A stretch of DNA of 64,000 nt from the NCBI RefSeq assembly GCF_900890425.1, contig NZ_CAAHFG010000004.1, positions 366,798-430,797 on the forward strand. Reading direction: 5' to 3'. Shown here piece after piece: positions 9,513-19,195 of this stretch. The notes beneath the pieces are model-generated. The model was not told the origin of the DNA. It saw only the letters and a list, made by a program, of their open reading frames with translations, and searched no databases. The position numbers and the translations under genes were made by a program. This DNA is from Pontiella desulfatans. GTDB taxonomy: Bacteria; Verrucomicrobiota; Kiritimatiellia; Kiritimatiellales; Pontiellaceae. Every line of letters begins with the position of its first letter. Within the stretch, counting starts at the first letter, position 1.

Positions 9513-11686
9513 AGGTGAGGCAACAAAAACGCGCTTCGAGCAACCACGTCATCTGGGCCGTCTTCGGCCTGATGGTTTTCGCCATGGGCGTGCTGGCCAC
9601 CAATTTGTGGAAGCTGCAGGTGCGTGCCAAGGGATCGTTCGACGACCAGCTGTTCAAGCAGAGCGTCCGGCGCATCCGCCTGCCCGCCGTGCGCGGCATG
9701 ATCTACGACCGCAACGGCGCCGTGCTGGCCGATAGCGTCCCGAACTATTGCATCGCCATCTACACCGAGGAGCTCTATGCCCCGAAATCCATGGTGGCCA
9801 AAACCCTCGAACTCGTGCACGAAATCTGGCTGCGCGTCGGCCGCAAGCCGGATGTGAGCTACAACGACATCAAGCGCCATCTGCATTTTGCCCCCGATAA
9901 ACCCTTGGCCGTCTACAAAAACCTCACCCCGGACGAGATCCGCAAATGGCGCATCGGGTTCGAGCAGTGGACGGCCCCGCCCAAGGGCTGGAACAAACGC
10001 TATGAGGTGCCCGGCCTGGAACTGAAGAATCCGGTGGTCGACGGCGGCATCGTGATCCATACGGCGGAGCTGGAAGAACGGGCGACCTCCACGGCCGCCA
10101 ACACGCTGGAGCTGGTCTACAAGATCCATGAACGCCTCCACGGCCGGGTCGACATGGAAAAGCTTCCCATTGGCCTGCAAGCCATCAAGCGGCACATCAA
10201 CTCCCAGCGTCCCGTGCCCCTGCTGGCCTGGAAGCGCCTCGACCAGAAAACCATCGCCAAATGGGCCGACACCTGCTCCGACCTGACCGCCACCGACATC
10301 TATTGCCTGCCCGACCGCACCTACCCCGAAGGCGAAAACCTGGCCCACCTCATCGGTTTCACCCGCGAAGCCGACACGGGGAAACCGGACGAGCAACCGG
10401 GCGAACAATTCCACTTCGATGTCCGCGGAATCAAGGGAAAGAAAGGCCTGGAAGGGCTATACAACGAGCTGCTCGAGGGCGAACCGGGCTACCAGCTCGT
10501 CCAGATCGATGCCGACGGCTTCCGCCACCGCGACCTGCAAACCCTGCCGTCGCGCCCCGGCGGCGACCTCCAGCTCACCATCGACCGCAGCATCCAGCAG
10601 TTCGCCAAGGAAGCCCTCACCATGCACCTCGACACCGATCCGTTCGAGGGGCCGGTGAAAGGCGCCGTGGTGGTGCTCGACCCGAACAACGGCGATGTGC
10701 TCGCCATGGTCAGTTCGCCCTTGTTCGACCCCAACGAATACATGGCTTCGAGCGAATATGTGCAAAAGCTGATGACCGATACGAACGCCCCGACGCTCAA
10801 CCGCGCGGTCTACGGGCAGTATGCCCCGGGCAGCACCTTCAAGCCCATCGCCTGCCTGGGCGTCCTGCGCGAGCACCCGGAGTATGCCGACGTGCACCAC
10901 GACTGCCCCGGATACCACATGATCGGCAAGCGCAAGATGCGCTGCCATGCCCGCTACGGCCACGGGGACGACCTCTCCATCCGGCAAACGCTGGAAAAAT
11001 CGTGCAACGTCTACATGTTCAAGATGGCGATCGAAGTCGGCTATGAACCGATCTACCGCATGGCGAAGGATTTTGGCCTGGGCCAGCCCGTTGGCCTCTT
11101 CCCGGACGTCGAGGATCTCTCCGGCACGTTCATGACCAAGGGCAACAAATACGGCAACCTGCCGGAAAAAGCGGTCGGGCTGGCGGGCGCCTGCAACCTT
11201 TCCATCGGCCAGGGCGAACTGATCGTGGCCCCGCTGCAGATGGCGATGGTCGCCGCAACGATCGCCAACGGCGGCCACCTCTACCGGCCCCGCCTGATCA
11301 AGAAATTCAGGTTCGATCCCGAACGGCCCTACGATCCCAACCCCACCTCGAAAATCCGCTACATCCCCATTCCGGACGAAGCCCTCGCGCAGGTTCGCGG
11401 CGGCATGCACGACGTGGTGATGGGCGGCGAGGAGGCCGCGAAGTGCGTCCAGGTGGACGACATCATCATTGCCGGAAAGACCGGCACGGCGGAATACGGC
11501 CCGAAGGAGCTGGGAAAAAAGAACACCTGGATGATTTCCTACGCGCCGTTCCACTTCCCGCGCTACGCCATTGCCTTCATTGTCCAGGACGGCGTCTACG
11601 GCGGCACCACGGTGGCCCCGCGCCTGCACGAGCTCTATTCGAAGATTTTCCACTACGATGGCACGCTCAAAGAGGAGGTGCTGTGA
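9503..11686 (+). CDS. mrdA: Penicillin-binding protein 2 (elongation transpeptidase)
   Basis: Class B PBP that cross-links peptidoglycan during cell elongation together with RodA. The 727-residue protein has an N-terminal membrane helix (about 15-33), a PBP dimerisation region starting at VRGMIYDRNG, and a transpeptidase domain with STFK (S444-K447), SCN (S500-N502) and KTG (K659-G661), so all catalytic motifs are intact. The start at 9503 is chosen because GGGGG lies 5 bases upstream and the frame further upstream only overlaps mreC/mreD. It is longer than typical PBP2 (about 600-650) because the N-terminal part contains a tandemly duplicated helical segment: residues about 99-150 (TLELVHEIWLRVG) and 199-252 (TLELVYKIHERLHG). 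The stop overlaps the rodA start (TGATG). Confidence 0.95.
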   Translation: MAMKVRQQKRASSNHVIWAVFGLMVFAMGVLATNLWKLQVRAKGSFDDQLFKQSVRRIRLPAVRGMIYDRNGAVLADSVPNYCIAIYTEELYAPKSMVAKTLELVHEIWLRVGRKPDVSYNDIKRHLHFAPDKPLAVYKNLTPDEIRKWRIGFEQWTAPPKGWNKRYEVPGLELKNPVVDGGIVIHTAELEERATSTAANTLELVYKIHERLHGRVDMEKLPIGLQAIKRHINSQRPVPLLAWKRLDQKTIAKWADTCSDLTATDIYCLPDRTYPEGENLAHLIGFTREADTGKPDEQPGEQFHFDVRGIKGKKGLEGLYNELLEGEPGYQLVQIDADGFRHRDLQTLPSRPGGDLQLTIDRSIQQFAKEALTMHLDTDPFEGPVKGAVVVLDPNNGDVLAMVSSPLFDPNEYMASSEYVQKLMTDTNAPTLNRAVYGQYAPGSTFKPIACLGVLREHPEYADVHHDCPGYHMIGKRKMRCHARYGHGDDLSIRQTLEKSCNVYMFKMAIEVGYEPIYRMAKDFGLGQPVGLFPDVEDLSGTFMTKGNKYGNLPEKAVGLAGACNLSIGQGELIVAPLQMAMVAATIANGGHLYRPRLIKKFRFDPERPYDPNPTSKIRYIPIPDEALAQVRGGMHDVVMGGEEAAKCVQVDDIIIAGKTGTAEYGPKELGKKNTWMISYAPFHFPRYAIAFIVQDGVYGGTTVAPRLHELYSKIFHYDGTLKEEVL

Positions 11687-12864
11687 TGGACGGCATTAAT
11701 CCCAAGCGCATCGACTGGACCATGCTGGGCACCATCCTATTGCTGGTGGCGATGAGTGTGGCGTTTGTCTACAGCGCCCAGTTCAAGTCGGCCGAAAGCT
11801 ACGGCAACAGCTGGGTGAAGCAGTTGCTGTTTGCCGGGATTGGATTATGCGTCTATGCCGCGTTGGTCTGGTTCGACTACAAGATTTTCTCCGCCCTTTC
11901 CTGGTGGGTCTATGCGGGGTCGATCGTATTGCTCCTCCTGGTCTTCCTTTTTCCGGCCAACAACGGGGCCCAGCGCTGGATCCCGCTGCCGGGCTTCACC
12001 CTCCAGCCCTCCGAACTGGCGAAGATCGCGGTGGCCATCAAGCTGGGCGCCTACCTCTCGGCCCCCGACCGCGACATGGACGAGTGGAAAACCCTTATCA
12101 TGTGCGCCGCCATTGCCGGGCTTCCGTTCCTATTGATTGCGGCCGAACCGGACTTGAGCACGTCGCTCACCCTCGCGCCGATCACGCTGGCCATCCTGCT
12201 CTACATGGGGGTGAAGCGGAAGCTGCTGCTCGGCGGCCTTGCATTCGTTATGCTGGTCGCCGTGGTGGCCTGCACCTGGATCAAGTTTGAAAAACCTTCG
12301 GAAGAGCAGCAGAAGAAAGGCGTCGTGGCCACCAGTCGCCAGGTGCTGCCCAGCATTCCGTTCATGGAGGATTACCAGAAGGACCGCATCAAGGTTTTCC
12401 TGGAAAAGGATTATGATGTCGCCGGCGTGGGGTGGAACAAGCTACAATCCCAGATTGCCGTGGGCTCCGGCGGACTGGGAGGCAAAGGCTATTTGCAGGG
12501 AACGCAGAATATTCTGGGGTTCCTGCCGGCCGCCGTTGCGCAATCGGATTTTATTTTCTGCGTCATTGCGGAGGAGACTGGATTTATGGGTGGGGCGTTC
12601 ATCATCGCGCTCTACACCGTACTGTTAGCAAGATGTATGCGGGTATCGATGCGATCCCGCGATGAGTTTGGGCGGCTCGTGGCACTGGGAATCGGCGTCA
12701 TGTTGTTCTGCCATGTGTTTGTGAATATTGCGATGACGATCGGCATTCTGCCGATCACGGGCCTGCCGCTGCCTCTGATGAGCTACGGCGGGTCCTTCAT
12801 GGTGAGTACCATGATCGCGCTCGGGCTGGTGCAAAGCGTGTACCAGCGCCGGAGAATTAGATAA
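11686..12864 (+). CDS. rodA: Rod shape-determining SEDS glycosyltransferase RodA
   Basis: SEDS-family peptidoglycan polymerase acting with PBP2 in the inner membrane. It is 392 residues with about ten hydrophobic segments, the family stretch PSELAKIAVAIKLG, a conserved acidic site in AEPDLSTSLT, and the C-terminal GLPLPLMSYGGS. AGAGGAGGTG precedes the ATG, which overlaps the PBP2 stop codon. The long loop around 195-245 contains a charged segment (KFEKPSEEQQKKG) before the next helix. Confidence 0.96.
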   Translation: MDGINPKRIDWTMLGTILLLVAMSVAFVYSAQFKSAESYGNSWVKQLLFAGIGLCVYAALVWFDYKIFSALSWWVYAGSIVLLLLVFLFPANNGAQRWIPLPGFTLQPSELAKIAVAIKLGAYLSAPDRDMDEWKTLIMCAAIAGLPFLLIAAEPDLSTSLTLAPITLAILLYMGVKRKLLLGGLAFVMLVAVVACTWIKFEKPSEEQQKKGVVATSRQVLPSIPFMEDYQKDRIKVFLEKDYDVAGVGWNKLQSQIAVGSGGLGGKGYLQGTQNILGFLPAAVAQSDFIFCVIAEETGFMGGAFIIALYTVLLARCMRVSMRSRDEFGRLVALGIGVMLFCHVFVNIAMTIGILPITGLPLPLMSYGGSFMVSTMIALGLVQSVYQRRRIR

Positions 12865-12876
12865 GGAGAGAGTACC

Positions 12877-14463
12877 ATGCTTAAGAAACTAAAAGCCATC
12901 GGTGGCAATAAGCGGGAAAAGAAAGAGATCATCATCAACATCGAAACGCTCGAAACGCGCGTTGCGGTGCTGGAGGATGGCAAACTCGACAATTTCCACA
13001 TTGAACGCCAGGAAGACAACCGTATCGTCGGCAGCATCTTCAAGGGCAAGATCCAGAACCTCGAGGACGGCCTCCAGGCCGCCTTCGTCGACATCGGCCT
13101 GAAAAAGAACGCCTTCATCCACTACTGGGACATGATTCCGGAAGACGCCGCGCGCCTCGAACGCGAGGAAGGCATCCGCGCCAAGAGCTCCACCCGCCGC
13201 CGCAAGAAATACAAGCCCGGCGAAATGCAGAAGATTTTCCCGGTCGGTTCCGAGATCATCGTGCAGGTCACCAAGGATGCCATCGGCACCAAGGGCCCGC
13301 GCGTGACCGCCAACCTGAGCATCCCCGGCCGCTTCCTGGTCATGATGCCCGGCACGCACCTCAAAGGCATCTCGCGCAAGATCGACGATGTGAAGGAGCG
13401 CAACCGCCTCAAGAAAATCCTGAGCCGCCTGCCGATCCCGGAAAACATTGGCCTGATCGTCCGCACCGCCGGCTCCGGCACGCGCAAGGTCAGCTTTGCG
13501 CGCGACGCCCGTACGCTGTTCGAAATCTGGAACGACATCGAATCCGGCATCAAGAACGATGCCGCCCCCACCTGCCTCTATTCCGAGCCCAAGCTCGCCG
13601 AGCGCGTGGTGCGCGACTACCTCACCGAAGACATCGACCGCATCTACATCGACAACCGCGAAATGTTCGATGCCACCCGCCAGATCATCGCCAAGTTTTC
13701 GCGCCGCTCGCGCAACTGGGTGCAGATGTATGGCGGCGAGGAGCCGATCTTCGACTATTTCGAGGTCGAGAAGCAGATCGAGTCCGCCTACCGCCGCAAG
13801 GTCTGGATGAAGTCCGGCGCCTACCTGATCTTCGACGAAACCGAAGCGCTCATCGCCATCGACGTCAACACCGGCCGCCACAAGGGCAGCAAGAGCCAGG
13901 AGGAATCCATCCTGCAGGTCAACCTCGAGTCGGCCGAGGAAGTCGCCCGCCAGCTGCGCCTGCGCAACGTCGGCGGACTGGTGATCGTCGACTTCATCGA
14001 CATGAAGTCCAAGCGCGACCAGAACGCGGTCTACCGCTGCCTCAAGGAAGCCCTCAAGAAAGACCGCGCCCGCACCAACGTGCTGCAGATCTCCCAGCTC
14101 GGCTTGCTCGAAATGACCCGCCAGCGCGTGGAGGAGTCCATCTTCACCTCCGGCTACACCGACTGCAACTACTGCAGCGGACGCGGACGCGTCAAATCCT
14201 CGCTCTCCATGAGCGTCGAGATCCAGCGCCGCGTCAGCGAGTGCATGCGCAAGGACCGCAACGGCACGCACTCCATGCGCGTCACCGTCAACCCGCTCGT
14301 GCTCGACCGCCTGCGCAAGGAAGACGAGCAGGCGCTCATCGACATGGAGAAGGAGTTCCAGGGGCACCTCACCTTCGTCTCCGATGGCCACTTCCACATC
14401 GAGGAATTCACCATCACCAACGACGACAACGGCCGCGTGCTCTTCACCAGCATTGAAAACTAG
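12877..14463 (+). CDS. rng: Ribonuclease E/G family endoribonuclease
   Basis: Single-strand-specific endoribonuclease of the RNase G/E family, acting in rRNA/mRNA processing. At 528 residues it is RNase G-sized and lacks the long scaffold tail of RNase E. It shows an S1-like domain near residues 40-130, catalytic acidic residues in AIDVNTG (D329) and VDFIDM (D372), and the Zn-link CNYC (C430, C433). It follows rodA by 12 bp with GGAGAG before the ATG, so it is probably in the mre operon, as rng is near mre genes in Proteobacteria. A basic, lysine-rich N-terminus (KKLKAIGGNKREKKE) precedes the catalytic core. Confidence 0.95.
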   Translation: MLKKLKAIGGNKREKKEIIINIETLETRVAVLEDGKLDNFHIERQEDNRIVGSIFKGKIQNLEDGLQAAFVDIGLKKNAFIHYWDMIPEDAARLEREEGIRAKSSTRRRKKYKPGEMQKIFPVGSEIIVQVTKDAIGTKGPRVTANLSIPGRFLVMMPGTHLKGISRKIDDVKERNRLKKILSRLPIPENIGLIVRTAGSGTRKVSFARDARTLFEIWNDIESGIKNDAAPTCLYSEPKLAERVVRDYLTEDIDRIYIDNREMFDATRQIIAKFSRRSRNWVQMYGGEEPIFDYFEVEKQIESAYRRKVWMKSGAYLIFDETEALIAIDVNTGRHKGSKSQEESILQVNLESAEEVARQLRLRNVGGLVIVDFIDMKSKRDQNAVYRCLKEALKKDRARTNVLQISQLGLLEMTRQRVEESIFTSGYTDCNYCSGRGRVKSSLSMSVEIQRRVSECMRKDRNGTHSMRVTVNPLVLDRLRKEDEQALIDMEKEFQGHLTFVSDGHFHIEEFTITNDDNGRVLFTSIEN

Positions 14464-14500
14464 GCCACGGTAACAGGCGCCCAACCCAACCCTGCCACCC

Positions 14501-14552
14501 CCCATGCGTCTAATTAGAATTGACGGCCGTCAATTCTAATTAGACGCATGGG
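14501..14552. repeat. 52-bp perfect palindrome between convergent genes
   Basis: Two 26-base arms match exactly with no spacer, centred at 14526/14527. The arm starts CCCATGCGTCTAATTAGA and the centre reads GACGGCCGTC. It lies 37 bp after rng and abuts the end of the convergent GH2 gene. It could act as a bidirectional transcription end, but there is no flanking T-run on either side, so it may instead be a mobile or protein-binding palindrome. Confidence 0.9.
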
Positions 14553-14553
14553 C

Positions 14554-17500
14554 TCATGGAGCCGGGGCCAGCTGCAGGCGGAACATGAGCGCGGGTTCGT
14601 TGGTGCTTGCGGGTTTGACGACAACCTCTTGGGCAGCGCCGTCGGGCGCGGTGGATTCTTCGGAATAGGCGGCGGCGATCCATTGGGTGGGCGTTGCGCT
14701 GCTCTGGATGGAAATGGCGTAGTCGGTGGCCTGCGTGTTCCGCCTGTACCAAAGGCGCGGCTCGCCGTCGTTGCCGAGGAAGATTCCGAAGGGGCTGTCG
14801 TTGCTGGCCAGCGGATCGGTGAGCTGCATGTATTCCCAGATGTTCAGGAGTCCATCCCCTTCCGCATCGCCGAGCAGGTTGGTATCGGCGCCGGAGTTTC
14901 CGGCGAAAGCGGTCTGCACATAGTTCCCGTAGGTGGAGGGCGGCGGAATATCGAGGCGGACCAAAACGACGTCCAGCGAATCGATGTTGACGCCGCTTTG
15001 GCCCGTGGTTTCGAGCAGGATGGTGTTGTTGCCGGCCTGTAGGTGTTGCTCGGAGGATTGGGTGGTCCAACTGGAGGTCCAACCCCCTGAGCTGGGGAAT
15101 TCCCAATCCGTCGCCACCGTAGTGCCGTTGATAGTGAGGTCCATCGGGCGGTTGCGATTAGAATCGCCACTGGTGTAGCGCACTTGGATTTCATAATCGC
15201 CCGGTTGCGATGCGTAGACCATCCAAGTGATGCTCCCCTCGGAGCTGCTGAAATCGGCGAATCCGGATCCGGTCCAGCCGCTGCCGCCGGTTTTGACAAC
15301 GGGGCCGGAAAGCGCTGCATCCTCCGCCTCGTAGGGTCCCGTGCTTGGATAGATGACTTCGAGCTGGTCGAAATTCATTCCGCTTTGACCGGAGGTTGAA
15401 AGCCGGATGAGGTTTGAGCCGTTCTTGAGTTTGCGGGTCGAGCGCACCGTTGCCCACGTCGTGTCCCAATCCCCGGTGTTGGGGAACTCCAACGCATCGT
15501 CGATCCGTTCGCCGTTGAATTCGAAGCGCATCGGACGGCCGCCGTCGGGATCGGCGCCGGCATAGTGGAAGGCCAGCACCACCTCTTCGTCATCGCCGTC
15601 GGTGGTGACCGACCATTCGATGAATCCTTCGCCGTTGGAGAAGTCGAGGAAGCCCGTCCCCTTCCAGCCGGAACCGCTGGCGGCCACGGCCGCTCCGGCG
15701 GAATCCGCGTCTTCGGCTTGATAGAGCGTTCCGACGGCGGAGATGGCGGGCGCGCCCCAATAGAGCCCTTCGTCCTCATCGAACAGCTCTTCGCAGGAGA
15801 CGACCTTTGCGCCGTCGGCATAGATGGCGGCCTTCACGGTTGTGCCGAGGTTGACGGAAAAGCTTTCCGTGTAGGGTGTGGAACTATCGTCCGGTTCTGA
15901 GCCGTCGACCGTGTAGTAGATGGCGATGGTTTTGTTGGCGGGCGCACCCCGGAGGGCGAGTTGGTCCACATGGATGGAAACCCGGTCGGATGTAATCTGC
16001 CGCCGCTCGCCGAGGATCGCGGCGGCCAGCAGCAGGATCTCGCCGTCGTCCGTTGTGGATTCCACGAAAGCCTTGGCCTTGCCCATAAAGGCGCGGCGGT
16101 TATCCGCCCGGTGCGGATCGGTGTCGGTCGGGCCGCCGTTGCCCACGGATTTGAGGGTGGCGGGGCCGAAGAGTTCGAACCAGACGCGGTTTTCGCCGTA
16201 GGGGTAGAACACGTGGTTGGTGTCGTTGATGGAGACAACGACCTCGGCCATGTCGCGCGCGTCCGCCAAAAGATTCGTGTTGTTGCTTTCGAGTTGGATG
16301 CAGGCGGGAAGGTCTGCTGTTTCGATGGATTTTTCGACCACCTTGGTTCCGCCGATGTAGCCCTCGGCCCTCAGGGTTCCCGGAAGCCATTGCACCAGCC
16401 ACTCGGCCGCCATTTGATCCCAACCGCCATCGAGGCCGCCGAGGGCCTTGGTTCCCAGCAGGCCGCCGTCCTTGTAGAGCCGCACCTCTTCGCAGTTGGA
16501 ATAGACGGCCACGGGAACCTCCGTCCCCTCGACCATCACGGGGTGGGTCCAGCTTGGCAGGATGTGGATCATCGGCGACTCGTTGCCGTCGGTCCAGAGG
16601 CTTTGGTAGAGATAGCAGGCGTCCTTCGGGAAGCCGGCGACGTCGATGACGCCGGAGCTGAACAGGCGGAACGGCCAGCCACCGTAGATATAGTCGGCTT
16701 CGCCGAGATAGTCGAAGCCCGTCCAGCGGAAGGCGCCGCTGAGCCAGTCCGACTCCTGCACCTTTTGCTGGAAATGGCGGATGTTGTCGCGCACGTAGGC
16801 GTTGTCGTAGGACGAGTTGAAGGCCCGTTTATAGGTGTGGCTCCCGGCCCAGTCGTAGGTGAAGATTTCCGACGGGGTCAGATTCGGCGTTTCGAGCACG
16901 GTGGTTGCGTTGTAGCCGTCGCGGTACCAGGTTTGTGTGCGGTACACGCCGCGCGCCATCCAGCTATGCGTGCATTCCGTACCGATGAAGGGCGCGGTGG
17001 AGCTGGGATTGGACGTGAAGTTGATTCGTTCGGTGGCGCCGTTTTCGCCGTAGACATCCATCATCTCCTCGTTGGAGCTACCGCTGGTCACAAGGCGGGA
17101 CGGATCCATGGCATGGCAGACGGCGAGCATGTTTGCGGCGGCGGTGGATCCGGAGGTTTCGTTGCCGAGGCTCCAGAGAATGACGCTCGGGTGGTTGCGG
17201 TCGCGCATCAGCCAGTCGGTGATGTCGGTTTCCCACCAGTCGTTAAAATCGAGCGCGCCGTAATCCTGCGCCGCCTTTTGCTTCCAGCCGTCGAAAATCT
17301 CGTCCATCACCATCAGGCCGATGCGGTCGCACAGTTCATAGAAGATCGGGGGGCGCGGATAGTGCGAGGTGCGCACGGCATTGGCGCCCATATCCTTCAG
17401 CATTTGCAGACGGTTGCGCACCACCGCGTCCGGCACGGCGGCGCCGAGCGGGCCGTGGGCCCAGTGGTTGCACATGCCGTGGATTTTGAGGGGCTCGCCA

Positions 17501-18411
17501 TTGAGCTCGAACCCGGAGTTGCGATCCCAGGCGAGCGTACGCACACCGATGGTGGTTTCGTAGCGGTCGATTTCCACGCCGGCAGCCTTGAGCACGCTGT
17601 GAACCGTGTAGAGGTTGGGCGAACCGGGCGACCAAAGGTCTGGATTCGGGATGTGGGCCTGCTGTGAAAAGGTATTGGTTCCGCCCGGCGATACGCTCAA
17701 CGTTTGCGCTGAGCTTTGGCCGACGAGCGTGCCGGCCGCATCGTAGAGCTCCACCTGGCAGCTGACATTGGTTGTGGCGCCATGTTGGTTCACCATCCGC
17801 GTCTCGACATCCACGGTTGCATCGGAGCCGTCGTAGGAGGAGACCACCTGGGTTCCCCAACGGTCCACATGCACCTTGTTGGCGACGGAGGTCCAGACGT
17901 GGCCGTAGATTCCGGAGCCGGTGTACCAGCGCGCGGCGGGCTGCAGGCTGTTGTCCACCCGCACCGCGATCACCAGATTGGTTTTGCCGGCGATATGGTC
18001 GGTGAGATCGTAGGCGAACGAAATGTAGCCGTAGGGCCGGTGCCCCAACTCGGCCCCGTCCGCATAGACCGTGCTTTTGCGGAAGACGCCGTCGAACTGG
18101 ATCGAAACGTGTTGGCCCTGCCACGCCGGAGGAATCGCCAGGTTTTTGCGGTACCACCCGACGCCCGTCGGCAGGTAGCCGATCTTGCCGCCGCCGTTGG
18201 CCGATGCGCTGTATTCGCCCTCGATGCTCCAGTCGTGCGGAACGTTCAGCGACCGCCACGAGGCGTCGTCGAAGCCCAAGGCCTCCGCACCGGAAACATC
18301 CGCCTGGATAAATTTCCAATCAAAATCGGCCGACAGCCTTTGACGCTCTGCGACTGCACAGCTGACAACAAACAGAAGCAAAACCGAGGAACGGACGAGG
18401 GAACATTTCAT
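14554..18411 (-). CDS. Secreted GH2 glycosidase with two CBM6-like domains
   Basis: Glycoside hydrolase family 2 enzyme, probably a beta-galactosidase or related beta-glycosidase, exported to attack polysaccharides. From the start at 18411 it has 1285 residues. There is a signal peptide (MKCSLVRSSVLLLFVVSCAVA), an N-terminal sugar-binding sandwich with VPHDWS, an Ig-like middle, and a TIM barrel with acid/base E418 in LWSLGNE and probable nucleophile E479 in GTEC. A chitobiase-like segment and two CBM6-like modules, each opening with an acidic 'AED' strand (about 890-1020 and 1030-1160), follow. The C-terminus has a Ca-binding-like GDAEGDGLLNIWEY and a small beta domain. An alternative start lies 48 bp upstream, but it would bury the signal peptide. 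The ribosome-binding site is weak. The substrate is not decidable from sequence alone. Confidence 0.92.
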   Translation of the reverse strand: MKCSLVRSSVLLLFVVSCAVAERQRLSADFDWKFIQADVSGAEALGFDDASWRSLNVPHDWSIEGEYSASANGGGKIGYLPTGVGWYRKNLAIPPAWQGQHVSIQFDGVFRKSTVYADGAELGHRPYGYISFAYDLTDHIAGKTNLVIAVRVDNSLQPAARWYTGSGIYGHVWTSVANKVHVDRWGTQVVSSYDGSDATVDVETRMVNQHGATTNVSCQVELYDAAGTLVGQSSAQTLSVSPGGTNTFSQQAHIPNPDLWSPGSPNLYTVHSVLKAAGVEIDRYETTIGVRTLAWDRNSGFELNGEPLKIHGMCNHWAHGPLGAAVPDAVVRNRLQMLKDMGANAVRTSHYPRPPIFYELCDRIGLMVMDEIFDGWKQKAAQDYGALDFNDWWETDITDWLMRDRNHPSVILWSLGNETSGSTAAANMLAVCHAMDPSRLVTSGSSNEEMMDVYGENGATERINFTSNPSSTAPFIGTECTHSWMARGVYRTQTWYRDGYNATTVLETPNLTPSEIFTYDWAGSHTYKRAFNSSYDNAYVRDNIRHFQQKVQESDWLSGAFRWTGFDYLGEADYIYGGWPFRLFSSGVIDVAGFPKDACYLYQSLWTDGNESPMIHILPSWTHPVMVEGTEVPVAVYSNCEEVRLYKDGGLLGTKALGGLDGGWDQMAAEWLVQWLPGTLRAEGYIGGTKVVEKSIETADLPACIQLESNNTNLLADARDMAEVVVSINDTNHVFYPYGENRVWFELFGPATLKSVGNGGPTDTDPHRADNRRAFMGKAKAFVESTTDDGEILLLAAAILGERRQITSDRVSIHVDQLALRGAPANKTIAIYYTVDGSEPDDSSTPYTESFSVNLGTTVKAAIYADGAKVVSCEELFDEDEGLYWGAPAISAVGTLYQAEDADSAGAAVAASGSGWKGTGFLDFSNGEGFIEWSVTTDGDDEEVVLAFHYAGADPDGGRPMRFEFNGERIDDALEFPNTGDWDTTWATVRSTRKLKNGSNLIRLSTSGQSGMNFDQLEVIYPSTGPYEAEDAALSGPVVKTGGSGWTGSGFADFSSSEGSITWMVYASQPGDYEIQVRYTSGDSNRNRPMDLTINGTTVATDWEFPSSGGWTSSWTTQSSEQHLQAGNNTILLETTGQSGVNIDSLDVVLVRLDIPPPSTYGNYVQTAFAGNSGADTNLLGDAEGDGLLNIWEYMQLTDPLASNDSPFGIFLGNDGEPRLWYRRNTQATDYAISIQSSATPTQWIAAAYSEESTAPDGAAQEVVVKPASTNEPALMFRLQLAPAP

Positions 18412-18586
18412 GGTCAAAACCAACTCTCTTTCATTTGGTATGCTAGGCAGCAAAAGCATCTGAGCCTATATATTCATAAACCCCGCCAGACCGCTATGAA
18501 GGACGCGGGAAATGAGTTGCGGCCCAACGCGCCTACCTTTATGGGTGGTATACAAAACCATGTAGATGTGTTTACGTGTTATACCA

Positions 18587-19195
18587 ATGGGTACGAAGTG
18601 GAAAACACGGCAAAGCCTGCTGATGCGGGCGAAGAACCAGGACGACGAGGCGGCCTGGGAGGAGTTCGTTGCGTACTACCGCGATTTTATTGTGATGATC
18701 CTGCGCAAGATGAACCTCTATTCGGTGGATCTTGATGACCTGACGCAGGAGGTCCTGGTCAGGATCTGGAAAAGCCTGCCGAACCATATCTATGACCAGG
18801 ACAGAGCGAAGTTCCGCTCGTGGCTCAGCCACGTGATCCGCAACCAGGTGCTGAACCATATCCGGGCCAACCAGCGCCGCGACACCAGGCACGCCGTGGC
18901 CACCCGCGATGAATCCGTTGGGGGCCTCTTCACCAACGAGGAACCGGAAATCGAAAAGATTATCCAACAGGAGTGGGAAGTCTACGTGGTGAAGCTGGCC
19001 CTCAAGAATATATCCGCCCTGTTTTCCGAAGGCGCCATCAAGGCGTTTACCCTGAGCGTGGAAGGGAAAAGCTCCGCGCAGATTGCCGCGCATCTCGGCG
19101 TGAAGCCGAACTCGGTCATCAAGCTGAAGAACCGGGTGAAGGTTCGGCTTGCGCAGGAAATCCAACACCTCCGAAACGAGTTGGAGTCGGTGTGA
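18587..19195 (+). CDS. RNA polymerase sigma factor, ECF/sigma-70 type
   Basis: Alternative sigma factor of about 202 residues. Region 2 is visible as DDLTQEVLVRIWKSL followed by FRSWLSHVIRNQVLNHIR, and region 4 near the C-terminus as KSSAQIAAHLGVKPNSVIKLKNRVK. The acidic residues of region 2.2 (DLDD) are kept. No clear ribosome-binding site is seen; ATG at 18587 is preferred, with another in-frame ATG at 18566. Its TGA overlaps the GTG start of the kinase gene, so the two proteins are surely co-made and probably form a signalling pair. No anti-sigma gene is present. Sigma factors encoded beside Ser/Thr kinases are known in Planctomycetes and in Vibrio EcfP/PknT; whether phosphorylation controls this one is inference. 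Confidence 0.88.
   Translation: MGTKWKTRQSLLMRAKNQDDEAAWEEFVAYYRDFIVMILRKMNLYSVDLDDLTQEVLVRIWKSLPNHIYDQDRAKFRSWLSHVIRNQVLNHIRANQRRDTRHAVATRDESVGGLFTNEEPEIEKIIQQEWEVYVVKLALKNISALFSEGAIKAFTLSVEGKSSAQIAAHLGVKPNSVIKLKNRVKVRLAQEIQHLRNELESV

Noticed and set aside
12889-14505. 538-residue minus-strand open frame opposite rng
   Set aside because: Antisense shadow with strongly skewed Asp/Gly/Val content; rng is clearly the real gene.
14501-14552. Ordinary rho-independent terminator for rng
   Set aside because: The palindrome has no loop and no T-run; called a repeat instead, with a possible termination role.
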